Assembly (NCBI GenBank): GCA_019426215.1
Contig: CM033394.1
Location: 11,118,195 to 11,182,194 of the forward strand
DNA: 64,000 nt
Source: Buddleja alternifolia
Lineage: Eukaryota; Streptophyta; Magnoliopsida; Lamiales; Scrophulariaceae
Direction: 5' to 3'
Shown: positions 10,975-21,585 of the stretch, piece after piece
How positions within the stretch are numbered: the stretch's first letter is position 1
Layout of the letters: every line of letters starts with the position of its first letter
The notes under the pieces: model-generated
The model's input: only the letters and a program-made list of their open reading frames with translations
Told to the model about the DNA's origin: nothing
Database searches by the model: none
Made by a program: the position numbers and the translations under genes

Positions 10975-12620
10975 TGTTAGCTTTGTGCCCTCAAATGCTA
11001 TAGAGGATAGAAACATCAGGCATTAATTTGTAATTAAACAATTCGTTTTAATAAAAGGTGTTTTATGTTGTTTCTTATAGGCATGTGTAAGGTTTTATAA
11101 ACAACGTTTAGTCCTTAATACTAAGGCGAATCTTCTACTCCCTATGGGTTAGGGAGAATGGCACTAGAAGATTTTGATCCTTAATAGCTGAATTGGTTCG
11201 CAAGTCGAAGAGAGTATTGACTAGACATCAATACTGGATAGTGACTCGTATGACATAAGTTTTGACATGGGAAATGCCAGTCGAACACTATGGGTAAATT
11301 AGTGAGAACTTGTGTCATAGACACATCAGTGGGACCGATGAGTTCAAACACGACTCGCATCGATTCTATCACATGGGTTTCACTCTATGACAGTCAATGA
11401 CAGAACTGATAAGTTGTGATAGGTATGCGTGAACTTTACACTTAAGTAATCACGTTGAAGATGTGCTTGTGACATTAAGTCTGCCATTAGAGTAGTTAGA
11501 TCCAATTCACCCATTGGTGGGGTCGACCTTGAAGTGCGGCTTGATGGCAAGTAGCAGTCTTAACAGATTAGAAAATGGAATTTATTTTCTCATAAGTGAA
11601 TGAGCAAATATCCTATGCCGTCATGAATGAGTGAGGTCAAAAGTCTTTGGCCATAGCATTGGAGATACTTATGTTGTACGTAAGAGTATACTCAGTGACC
11701 TCGACTCATTATGATCTATGCATATGGTCAAGTATAGTGAGTTTGACTGCACCATGACTCTCACTTGACTGTGGTATAAGAATAATGGGTTTATACTCGT
11801 ATGGTATTCACAGCATGATTGAAATGTTTCTATTCATTCGTTATCAATTGGGTTTACGATGTTGGCCAAGAGACTGTCTAGCTATTACCCACATCCTTCT
11901 GGTTTCCTCTCATTTGCCTTTTGAGACGAACCTAAAGAGTTGCGCTTAAAGGAATCGCAAAGGAAAAATAATGGTTTAAGACTTGAGAGGTTTTTCGGTA
12001 TTTGATGTCGTAAATTAATTAACTGGTCATTAGATGATCTTATTAATTAACTATGTTAATGTGTTAATTAATTTCTTTAGGAAATTAATTATAGAATTAA
12101 CATGAATTAATCAGTTATTTAATTATTTATTTATTTATTGGATAAATGATATTAATTAAATAATTAATTAAAATAAATCAAGCAAGTGGACTAGCCCCGA
12201 AGGGCCTTGTACACGCTTAAGTAGGCATCCATTATGGACGCCTAGGGCTTGGTTTTGTGGGCTTAGTTAATTCCCATGCGTAGTATATATATTACTTGGT
12301 GGAATTAATTAAACCCTAGCCTCGTAATTTACTTTCTCTCCAAGTCAAGAACTCCCACCCCCCTCTCTCTCTCTCTCTCTCTCTCTAGCCGTCCACCAAT
12401 GATAAGAAGAAGGAGATTTTTCGCTTTGAATTTCGGTGTGGTGGTTTAGAAGTAGTGACCAATTTGCTGCTTGGAATAGGAAATCAGAAGCTGGTTCAAA
12501 AATTTGAAAAATACGTAAAAGGTACACAATTTCTAACATGGTTTGAATATGTTAAATCGGAGATGAAACCACCATGGGTATTTTTTATTCCGCAGCGTTT
12601 TTACCGTAAAATACCCAACA
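10975..12620 (+). repeat. Copia-1 3' LTR, complete
   Basis: A 1646-bp LTR starting TGTTAGCTTTGTGCCC and ending ATACCCAACA. It follows the RNase H stop and polypurine tract, and its end matches the 5' LTR remnant at 1-148. A (TC)n tract lies at about 12360-12386. It is related to the solo LTR at 12709-14394. Confidence 0.92.
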
Positions 12621-12708
12621 GTACATAAACCCTAACAGAAGGTGGCGGATGTTAGACGGAATAAAACTACAGGTGTTAGGTGTAACTTTTTAAATTAGAG
12701 GGTGTTTT

Positions 12709-14394
12709 TGTTGGGAAACGATAAATAACGCAGCAAATTAAAAAATCCTACGGTAGTCATCTCTTATTATTCATATTCAAACCATAAACGAGAAATTACT
12801 CACCCGTTCTAGGCTTGTAGCGAAGTGATTGGAGAATTTTCTCATTTCCGCGAATATGAGCTTGCTTTGATTTTCTCGATCCAAGCAGCAAATACTTGAC
12901 TGCCTCTAATTTACCACGTTAGAATTCAAAACGAAAATTCTCTTCTTCTTCCTCCTTGTTGGACGGCGAGAGTGTGAGAGAGAGAGAGAGGTGCAAAACT
13001 TTGACTTGGTGGTTAAGTTAAGTTATGAGACTAGGTTATGATTTTCCCACTTAACTGATATATTTATATCACACAAGGAAAACTAAGCCCATGGACCCTA
13101 GTGATAGGAGTCAATATTGGACGCCTACTTTAGGAGTGCACTTGCCCTAGGCTAGTGCACCATCTTGGTTCCATTTTATTTATTATTTAATGTTATTATG
13201 TATCCAATAAATAATTAATTAACAAGTAATGTGATATATTAATTTATTAATTTATTTTTCCCCAAAATTAATTAACTCATTAATATTATTAATTAAGTAA
13301 TTAGCTCATATAATGACTAATTAATTATGTAATATCTTTTGATTTATCCAATAAACCAACGATATCTAATACTGATGATGCCCTTTAAGTCAGTTTCATA
13401 TTTTCATTTGCAATTCCTTTAAGCACGACTCTTTAGGTTCATCTCAAAAGGTAATTAGGAGGGTACCATAGGATGTGGTTAATACCTAACCAGTCATATG
13501 AACTACATCGTAACCCAATTGAGAACGAATGAATAGGATCATTCCAAACCTTTCCCATTGTGAATACCGTACGAGTATAAACCTTTTATTCTAATATCTC
13601 AGTCAAGTGAGAATTATGGTTCAATCAAACTCATAGTACTTGATTATATGCTTAAATCATAATGAGTCGATGTCACTGAGCTTACTCATGTGTCTAACAC
13701 GAGTAGCTCCATTGCTTTGGCCAGAAACTTTTGACCTCACTCATTCATTATGACATAGGATATATGATCATTCACTTACGAGAGAATAAATTCCATCTTG
13801 GTAATCAGTTAAGGCTGTCACTTACCTATCAAGCTGCACTTAGAGGTCGACCCCACCAAGAGGTGAATCGGGTCTAACAACTCTAATGACAAACTTGATA
13901 TCACTAGCACATCTTCAACGTGATTCTTCAGGTCTAAGGGTAACGCGCACCTATCGCAACTAATTAATTCTGTCATTGATTGTCATAGAGTAAAACCCAT
14001 GTGACAGAACAGATTCAAGTCGTGTTCGAACTCACCAGTCCCAGTGATGTGTCTATGACACAAGCTACCACTAATCCATAGTGTTCAACAGGCACTTCCA
14101 TGTCAAAGCTTATGCCGTACAAGTCTTATCCAATTTTGATGTCCAGTCAAAGCTCTCCACGACTTGTGATCGAGTCTGGATATCAAGTACCAAACACTTC
14201 TAGTGCATATCTCCCTAATCCATAAGGAGTAGAAGTTTAGCTTGGATGTCATGTACTTAAAGTTGTTTATTAACTTACAAATGCCAATAAGAAAAACAAC
14301 ATAAATGGCTTTTATTAATAAATAAATGTTCAATTACAATTAATATGTTCTATACATTTTATCCTATATGGCATATGAGGGCATAACACCAACA
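12709..14394 (-). mobile_element. Solo copia LTR, related to Copia-1, minus strand
   Basis: Read on the minus strand it begins TGTTGGTGTTATGCCCTCA and ends TTTCCCAACA. It resembles the Copia-1 LTR at both ends and in blocks throughout, such as the AATAAAAG region near the start and the LTR-end GCTGCGTTATT. No internal element sequence is attached. Flanks are GTTTT on the left and TTTTT on the right, an approximate 5-bp duplication. Length about 1686 bp. Confidence 0.82.
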
Positions 14395-14402
14395 TTTTTT
14401 CT

Positions 14403-14673
14403 TAATTAGGCAATACAAAGGTACCTAGTGTAATTATCCCTAAATTTTAATTTAGCAGAGGAAATGTAAAGTGTAGAATTTTAAGGGAAGACTGAAACAT
14501 GAAGTCAAACTCCATATGCGGATTCCCCATAACACACACACACCCCAATACAACCAAATGGTATAAATGTTTGAAATAATTAGGTAATACCTCAAAAGTA
14601 CCCAGTGTAATTATTCTTAAATTTTAATTTGACAGAGGAAATGCAAAGTGTAGAATTTTAAGGGAAGACTGAG
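14403..14673 (+). repeat. Imperfect direct repeat of about 90 bp
   Basis: The block at about 14403-14492 (TACCTAGTGTAATTAT, then GTGTAGAATTTTAAGGGAAG) recurs at about 14579-14673 with few changes. The spacer contains a short (CA)n run. Non-coding; origin not recognised. Confidence 0.7.
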
Positions 14674-14763
14674 ACATCTCTCTCCCAAAAAAAAATAAAA
14701 TTAAAAGTATGAACATTACTAGAATAGAATTACTAAAATCGTAGTGCTATTAAAAAAAAAGGG

Positions 14764-15356
14764 GGGAAATTTACTAAAACCCCCCTAAAATAATATTTTT
14801 GTATCCAAAAATCTCATTAAAATGTTTTTTAATCCAAAAAGCCCATTCCACCTACTTTTCATTTTAAACCCCCCAAAATTTTAGGGTCAATAAATGTAAT
14901 CAACATTAGCCTTTTAGATTAAAAATTAATCAATTATAGTTTCGTGTAGAAATTAATTTACTTGGAACTTTTATATTTATAATCGATACTAATTGGTTTT
15001 AATATTAAATTTTTCAGATTTTTTTAATCTTTTACAGATTATGTTTTTGGATAATTACCATAATAAAATAAAAAATAAATATTAAAAATGTTTAAAATAT
15101 TTAATAAAAAATAAAATTCATATTGTATGATTTATCAATTTGAAAATTTTTACAAAAAAAATCTGATAAAAAAAATCAACTAATCAAATCTTAACTTAAT
15201 AGATGAAGGGTAATTTAGTCCAAAAAATTGTTATTCCTAAATTTTTGGGTTTTTTTGGATGAAAAGTTTGTTAAATAGGTTTTTGAGATTGAAAATATTT
15301 TCATAGCTTTTTTGGATACAAAAATTTAATTTACGGGGTTTTTAATAATTTTTCCT
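14764..15356. mobile_element. AT-rich MITE with long imperfect TIRs (possibly Mutator-like)
   Basis: The left end GGAAATTTACTAAAACCCC and, read inward from the right, GGAAAAATTATTAAAAACCCC are imperfect inverted repeats. They continue to a shared TTTTTGTATCCAAAAA about 45 bp in. Flanking TAAAAAAAA runs (about 14751-14759 and 15356-15364) could be a 9-bp duplication, but the sequence is too simple to be sure. No coding capacity. Confidence 0.55.
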
Positions 15357-15364
15357 AAAAAAAA

Positions 15365-16313
15365 TAATGGGTCTCCTTACTTGGGTTGTTTTCTTTTTAG
15401 TTTATTTTATATAACTTGGCTTGTTCTTTTTATATTTATATATTTGTTATAATTTGGGTTGATATATATATATATATATTTCTGGTTTATTATATTTCTT
15501 TTTTTTTTGTTAAAATGGAGAATATATTTCATGTTTTATACACAAGTATAACACTAAAACAAATGCTATATCGTTCCTCATCTATATTTATTCAACTTAA
15601 ATCCCTTTAATTTGTATTTTGCATAAAAAGTATAATAAAATAAACCCATTAAATTCTTAAGAACCTTGTGACATATTTCTTTCTTCGCAGATTAATATTT
15701 TATACACACAAATCAAATTATATTTATCTTCTGAATAATATATTAAATTGTTTATAGTTATAATATTTTGGTAGTCCCCACTTAATGGTCAGAGCCAAAT
15801 CACATCAGATTCAGGTGTTAGAAAATTGCATTTACAAAACAGACTAGGACCTAAACCCTAGTATTTTGCCTTTGACGCTACGCCATTGAGCCTTTTTCTT
15901 TTTGTTTTGGTTAAACATACGCCATTAAGTCTTCAATTCCATTGGATGAGATGTTATTTATCTTTTTTTTTATTTTTCTTAGGAATTATTTTGGATAGAG
16001 TAGAGATATGAAGTAGGAAGAGTGTTTTAATAATTTTTTTTTTTGTAAAAAAAGTATAATGATCAAGTGTGATGTGATATATTTTTTTTGTAAAAATTCT
16101 GTGAAAAAGATTATTTTTGTGGAAAATTGATTTGGACGAGTTTTTAATTTATAAGAAAATTTAGACATATCTAAGTTAAACTAATTGATTAAGTCATCAA
16201 AAAATGTGCAAAGTGAATTTTATTTCATAGCTTACGTCATTTCGAATCAATATATGTGATTATTTTGATGACTATGTTAAGATATTGATGAATAAAGACC
16301 TTTTAGTTGTTGG
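15365..16313. other. AT-rich intergenic, no gene
   Basis: Contains an (AT)n run near 15464-15479 and T-rich tracts. The part from about 16058 resembles a block at about 18556-18740 (shared GATGTGATATATTTTTT and a run like TTAGTCAAACTCATCGATTTAG), so it is probably part of a dispersed repeat. No open frame of interest. Confidence 0.5.
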
Positions 16314-17106
16314 TGTTAGATATTATTATTGCTCTCCTAATTAGATTAGTATTATTATTGATTTTCTAGTTAGACTAGTATTCTTATTACCTTATTTATC
16401 TTTTACCTTCTTTATAGTTTAGGGTTTTCTTGTATTTTCTCTCTCTTATAACTCTATAAATATGTTACTCAGTAATACAAGTTCCCTACGGGATTTTCTC
16501 TAATCTAACATGGTATCAGAGTCATGGCTTCGAGCCATGGTATCTCGATCTCTCGCTTACGCCATTCTCGAGTCGTCGACCCCGTCCGGCGCACCTTATC
16601 TAGTTTAGGGTAGTTTTTTTTCTTTATCTTTGTTTATGTTGTCGCCGCTCACCCTTGGAAAAACAAGGACTTGGAGTTGCCGCCTTATTTAATGGTTTTC
16701 AGACGAAACTGCTCCACATTGAGAAGTGTCTCCGTCGAACCGCCGCCTTATTTAATGATTTCCAGACGAAACTGCTCCACCTTGAGAAACGTATTCGTCA
16801 AAATCTCTCTACTAAGCATTCTTTATGCTCGAACTGTCGTAACATCTTTTCTCGATTTTTAGTTCAGCCTCAATGTTCAAAACTTTCACGTTACGACTGC
16901 GGGGGAGTGTTAGATATTATTATTGCTCTCCTAATTAGATTAGTATTATTATTGCTTTCCTAGTTAGACTAGTATTCTTATTACCTTATTTATCTTATAC
17001 ATTCTTTATAGTTTAGGGTTTTCTTGTATTCTCTCTCTCTCTTGTAACTCTATAAATATGTTACTCAGTAATACAAGTTCCCTACGGAATTTTCTCTAAT
17101 CTAACA
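16314..17106 (+). mobile_element. Complete TRIM (miniature copia-type LTR element)
   Basis: Two near-identical direct repeats, 16314-16510 (197 bp) and 16908-17106 (199 bp), both start TGTTAGATATTATTATTGC and end TCTAATCTAACA. Right after the first is TGGTATCAGAGTCATGGC, a methionine-tRNA primer-binding site. Right before the second is GCGGGGGAG, a polypurine tract. A perfect 5-bp duplication GTTGG flanks the whole (16309-16313 and 17107-17111). The 397-bp interior has no pol; it holds a roughly 60-bp unit repeated twice (GCCGCCTTATTTAATG...). The TATA-like CTCTATAAATATG sits in each LTR. It must move using another element's enzymes. Confidence 0.93.
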
Positions 17107-17111
17107 GTTGG

Positions 17112-18945
17112 GATAAATTGTTTAATCATTAACCGTAAAAATCCCACTTTTCGGAGAAAAATCTGAGAGAAGTGCCACCTAAGGGCTAATTGGATTGTAT
17201 ATCCATCTCAAATAATTTCTTTTTTAGGACAAAAGTGAGAAAAAACATTTTTAGGAACAAAGAAATATTGTGTTAAAAGTGTGTTTGGATGAGTTTGTTT
17301 TAGAGACAAACATATAGCCTGTATTTGGTCATATTTTGTGTGTTGTGTATTTTTTTTTTTTTTGGATCAAAAATCCACACTCAAATCCATTTTCTCCAAA
17401 TCATACTAATTCTCATTTTCTATTGCATATTTTTCCATACAAACATTCTTTTTTGGAGAAGATAAGTGCATTAAAATAAAGAGAAATTACAAACAAGTGC
17501 ACAAGGGATGGCCTTGCCATTATAAAATCAACAAAGTTCTGCTCAAACTTGTAATTGGCTATATAGTCCTTGAAATGTGATACTTTCTCAGGCTTTCTCA
17601 ATTATCCCTGTAGCGAACTTTCAGTCAACAACTCCCTATCCAGTTGGCTTTAGGGCGCTAGGTGGAACATCCCACGAGCTTACTTTTTCGAATAAATGAG
17701 GCCACAAGGCATCACTGGACTACTCACATTAGAAGTAACAATCAACTCAAAGAGCTAACTAGCTCAGAAAACTCAATCGGTTTTACAAGGATTATCAAAC
17801 ACTACCATGCTATTCTCCATAGGCGTTTAAGCGCCATAGCTGACAAAGATTCTCGAATTTGGAGTGTTAATAGCCGGTCTTCTACTATATAAGCAATCCA
17901 GCTAACAACTTCAGGCGGATTAGATTTGTTAGAAAATATCCTTTCAGTTCTTTCCTTCCATATCATGTAAACTATAGATGCGAACAGCATACGATATGCC
18001 ACGTTCACCCAGTGTTTACCTTTCCAATGAGAAAACGCTCTAAGTACTCCATTGTTCCAAGAGGAACCCGTCCAATTGAATTTGACCTGCCGCTTAAGAA
18101 ACACTAAGCAATTATGTGAGAAAGAACATGAAAAGAAAAGATAGTCATGATTTTCACAAATATTCGAATCACAAAGAACACAAGAGGGGTTAGCGTTACC
18201 AATCCAAGGCTTATCTTTTGTCGATAGTCTTTCCCTCAAAGCAAGCCAAAGAATAAACATGTCCATATAAACATTCGTCATTACATTTTTCAATCTTATC
18301 ACACTATCTCTCATTATTAATTTATCGTGGCTATTAAACTAATTCTCTCTCTTCATTTATAACTAACTAAATCACTTCCTATATCAAATTTCAATGAAAT
18401 ATCATCTTTATATTACATCAACATTACTTCCAACTATTTTTAAAAAATACAACCTAACATGCCCCAAAATTCCACATTTTCACACGAACATCAATAATTC
18501 ACATTTCCAAGATAAAATCCTAAAAATGAACTTGAATATGGCCAAACGCAGTCGTAATGATTATGGATGATGTGATATATTTTTTATTGTGAAAAAATTA
18601 TTTGGATGGATGTTTCGATATAATTTTTCATAAACATATATTAGTCAAACTCATCGATTTAGACATTAAAAAATAGGAAAAATAGATCTTATTTTACAAG
18701 TTGCATTATTTTGCATTAAAATATGTAATTAACTTGACTCTCGATATTGAGAAATAATCGGAACAAATCATTTTAATGGATGAGTGAACTGTCAAATCAT
18801 GAATAGTAAAAATATATTTTTTTCTTTTTTTACAACAATTTTCAATAGAAACTTTGAGGTTATTTTTTTTAAAAAAAATCTTAAAAAAAATATCTGAAAA
18901 GTATTTTTTTCAGAGTAGGAGTGGCCATCCAATTAGGCCCTAAAT
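17112..18945. repeat. Degenerate MITE-like repeat split by the LINE tail
   Basis: Near 17182 is AAGGGCTAATTGGATTG. Its inverted counterpart CCATCCAATTAGGCCCT lies near 18927, and a third, direct copy is near 19355. Further in, GTATTTGGTCATATT (about 17326) and AATATGGCCAAAC (about 18535) form another inverted pair. This suggests one or two old MITEs that later received the LINE tail. Boundaries are uncertain and nothing codes. Confidence 0.4.
17350..18320 (-). pseudogene. 5'-truncated LINE tail with zf-RVT domain
   Basis: The minus-strand frame 18314-17802 (170 aa) has the pattern of the zf-RVT region found after reverse transcriptase in plant LINEs: WLALRERLSTKDKPW, then CVLCDSNICENHDYLFF with Cys/His spacing, then SIVYMIWKERTERIF. 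On the minus strand, about 440 bp of 3' flank follows, ending in a poly(A) seen as a T run at about 17350-17363. The 5' part (EN, RT) is absent, consistent with the truncation typical of LINE insertions. No target duplication could be assigned. Confidence 0.75.
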
Positions 18946-19007
18946 TCATTTTTCAAGGAATTTGAGATTTTTTTAAAGGAAATTGTGTATAACATTTATT
19001 TGGGATA

Positions 19008-19267
19008 AGCAAAGGGGTATGGCCAAGTTGGTAACAAGGCATTTCACCGTGAGAACCCACCCGGGTTCGAAACCCAGGTGATGCTTGGTCTGGGGAGTTT
19101 ACTCCTCCGTCCTGTCCTGGGGGCCCTTACGCTTATTGAGTCCGTCGCCTATGGGTAACCTAGGGCGGATTACCCCCATACGTGGTTTGTGGGCTATTGC
19201 GTATAGGCAGATTTGCTCTGCTGGGTGACTGACGGAGATTTACCCAGGGATTTTCAAAAAAAAAAAA
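19008..19267 (+). mobile_element. Complete tRNA-derived SINE
   Basis: A 260-bp element with an A-box-like TGGCCAAGTTGGT near 19020, a B box GGGTTCGAAACCC at 19063-19075 (internal RNA polymerase III promoter spaced as in tRNA) and a poly(A) tail. It is flanked by a perfect 17-bp duplication AACATTTATTTGGGATA (18991-19007 and 19268-19284), the signature of LINE-mediated insertion. Removing it restores a continuous MITE-like sequence. It is not a functional tRNA gene, because the acceptor and anticodon arms do not fold as a complete tRNA. Confidence 0.93.
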
Positions 19268-19284
19268 AACATTTATTTGGGATA

Positions 19285-19576
19285 TTTTTAGGAGATGGCA
19301 AACAAATGTATTTTTGATGAAAAAAATCTCTGAAAAATCAAGAAATGAGAAACGGTGTGCCATCCAATCGGGCCTTAGCTTACCACTTTCTACCATATGT
19401 TTCCATCATCTTCTTTTTCTTTTTCCTAACGTATTGCCAACCTTTATGTTTCAAAAATTACTTCATGAACTCCCTCTCCCCATGTGCAATATTTAATTTA
19501 TAATTTTTTTTACTGTAAATTGATTACAAGTATAAATACATCATGAATATCATTTATCATTTAACATTAAAAAATT
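19285..19576. other. Intergenic, end of MITE-like repeat
   Basis: Contains GCCATCCAATCGGGCCTTAG near 19355, the third copy of the repeat end described for 17112-18945. Otherwise AT-rich, with no gene. Confidence 0.45.
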
Positions 19577-19638
19577 TAGTAACAAGTGCTCTTTGAGGAC
19601 GCATAACCCTAGCAGCTCCGATTTTTTCGGAAACCTCC

Positions 19639-20640
19639 TTGGCGATTCTTGACTCCATATCCACGACGGCCATGTCGGAGGCTTTCTCCGGCCAACCACC
19701 GCCGTCGGTGGCCATCGACGAGCGGACTATTAAGAAATTTAAGAGAGGAATTATGGGAGAAGAGAGGGACTATAATCCGTCATCCCCAAGTCATGAACAA
19801 GATGATAACATGGATATGCATGACGGAACCGACCCGGTTTCACGACCAAATCAGCGGCAATCCGGCCGGTTGAAGGACAGTTGGATTACTGGTACCCCAC
19901 AACGCCCGTACTACAACGGGAAGGGAGAAGCTACCGGCGAGAGAGGGCTACCGGATCTGGAAATTCCGCACGTTGTTGAGGAAGGGAAGGAGAAGGATTT
20001 ACCTTGGCCGAATCTGAACGTCCCAGTGGAGGCATGGCAGAAATACTCGGAACCCTACATGCGCGTGTTGGTGGTGAAGGTTCTTGGATGAACAGTGAGT
20101 TACACCACCTTGAAGCAACGAATGAAAACTCTTTGGCAAGTTAAATACGAGATAGACCCCGTCGATTTGGGTAACGATTTCTACATGGTTCAGTTCTACT
20201 CGAAGGAGGAATATGATATGGTGTTAGCGGGAGGGCCATGGATCATTATGGGACATTATGGGACACGGTTCGAAAATGGAGACCCGACTTTTAACCGGAA
20301 ACAGCGCAAATCTCATCAACGGTGGCATGGGTTCGCTTCCCTAACTTACCCATTAAGCTGTTCAATCCAAAAATTCTATACCAACTTGGATCACTCATTG
20401 GCAAAGTTGTCAAAGTGGATAAGAATACGGAACACTCGATTAGGGGAAAATTCGCATGAATTGGTATTGAGATCGACTTGGCAAAACCCCTCCTTAAGTA
20501 TGTGTGTATCAATGGTCGGCCTCAAGCAGTGGAGTACGAAGAACTCTATTTAATTTGCTTCGGCTGTGGAGCATATATGCATAGGCAACAGACATGCGAT
20601 AAGGGAAAAGATCAAGGCCACGAACCATAAAGTCAAGCGG
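19639..20640 (+). pseudogene. LINE ORF1 (gag-like, DUF4283 and CCHC) pseudogene
   Basis: ORF1 binds element RNA. The frame from ATG 19639 runs to TGA 20089-20091 and continues in the same frame from 20095, so a single CGA-to-TGA type change probably made that stop. The second part holds the DUF4283 pattern of plant LINE/gag-like proteins (TLKQRMKTLWQ, FYMVQFYSKEEYDMVLAGGPW). Near 20270 the frame shifts, and the recognisable sequence continues in another frame (RFPNLPIKLFNPKILY). A CCHC knuckle, CFGCGAYMHRQQTC, is at about 20551-20592. A low-complexity stretch to about 21550 links to ORF2; its frames (for example 21340-21549) are not recognised. Confidence 0.82.
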
Positions 20641-21585
20641 ACAAGGCAGATCATGGGTCGAATGTTCAGCAATCTTCGGAGTCCACTTATGGGCCATGGA
20701 TGATGGCTCCATCTCGACAGAGGAGACAACCGCGAGCCTCGGGGAATGGAGATGGAGGTCAGAAGCAACAAGGGAGTGACCACGTGATTTACAACGACAA
20801 ATAGGGATAAGCAGGGCAAGGAAGAAAACAATCAAGGCCGGCAGTCAGGGAAGAACCTCAATCAGAGAAACTCAAATCCCAATGTGGAAAATACGGCTAA
20901 GTCCAAAGCGTCTAACGGGGGTTCTAGATTTACAGTGTTAATTGACGAGGATGAGGAAGGAGTCGGGGCTATTCGAATTCAGAATAAAGGAAAGGCGAAA
21001 TTGGGTTCATCGAGTGGTGCTAAATACAAAGCCAAGCCACGTGCTTTTAATTAGAACACTGAGGGAGCCGAGGTCACACTTGAGCAGGAGAATACTAACC
21101 CAAATATTAAGGTTGACTTGGAGTAGATTCCATCAATAACCAAAGGTACTACATATGCTATACTAAATAATTCTATCTCTAAACAATCTCTTGGTAATAA
21201 GAATTCCTCTACACCACACACAAAACAGGAAAACTGAACCATTAGGGGTTCGGATCACATCCTTTCCTCCCATGTTGATGTATTTCAGGCGGGAAGTTTA
21301 CATGCTAGCTTAAGGAACGATTTAGTCTCCTTCCCGGCGGTGGATAGGGGCTCGGACGGTTCACACAGTATGGAGGAGAACACACAACCAGTGGCGGGTA
21401 GACTTTGGGAACAACACAGTGATCAAGGGACCCTCTCAGAGGGGTGGGACTATGGCACAGATATCCCGGAGTGCTCGGACGGTGATGCAGAGATGACCGT
21501 GGATGCGGCCTATGACAATTTGGGCAAGTTTATATCCCCCCGAGGTTAGATTATTTATCTTTCCTTAACGTGTAAATATTTTCTG

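Larger units (their letters stand above)
1..12620 (+). mobile_element. Copia-1: old Ty1/copia LTR retrotransposon with nested insertions
   Basis: The element reads left to right as the end of the 5' LTR (1-148), primer-binding site, a long leader, gag, pol, polypurine tract and a complete 3' LTR (10975-12620). The leader survives in pieces at 163-345, 1471-2598, 3361-3662 and 7105-7518, because other elements inserted between them. The last 148 bases of the two LTRs differ at roughly a dozen positions by eye, so the insertion is old, and gag and pol are full of stops and frame changes. The 5' LTR start and the left target duplication lie outside the window; the five bases right of the 3' LTR are GTACA. 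It cannot be autonomous. Confidence 0.92.

Noticed and set aside
17802..18314. Independent host gene with a zf-RVT domain
   Set aside because: A poly(A) run lies downstream on the same strand and the frame starts abruptly; a truncated LINE is simpler.
19020..19080. tRNA gene
   Set aside because: A and B boxes are present but the rest does not form a tRNA cloverleaf; the poly(A) tail and 17-bp duplication make it a SINE.
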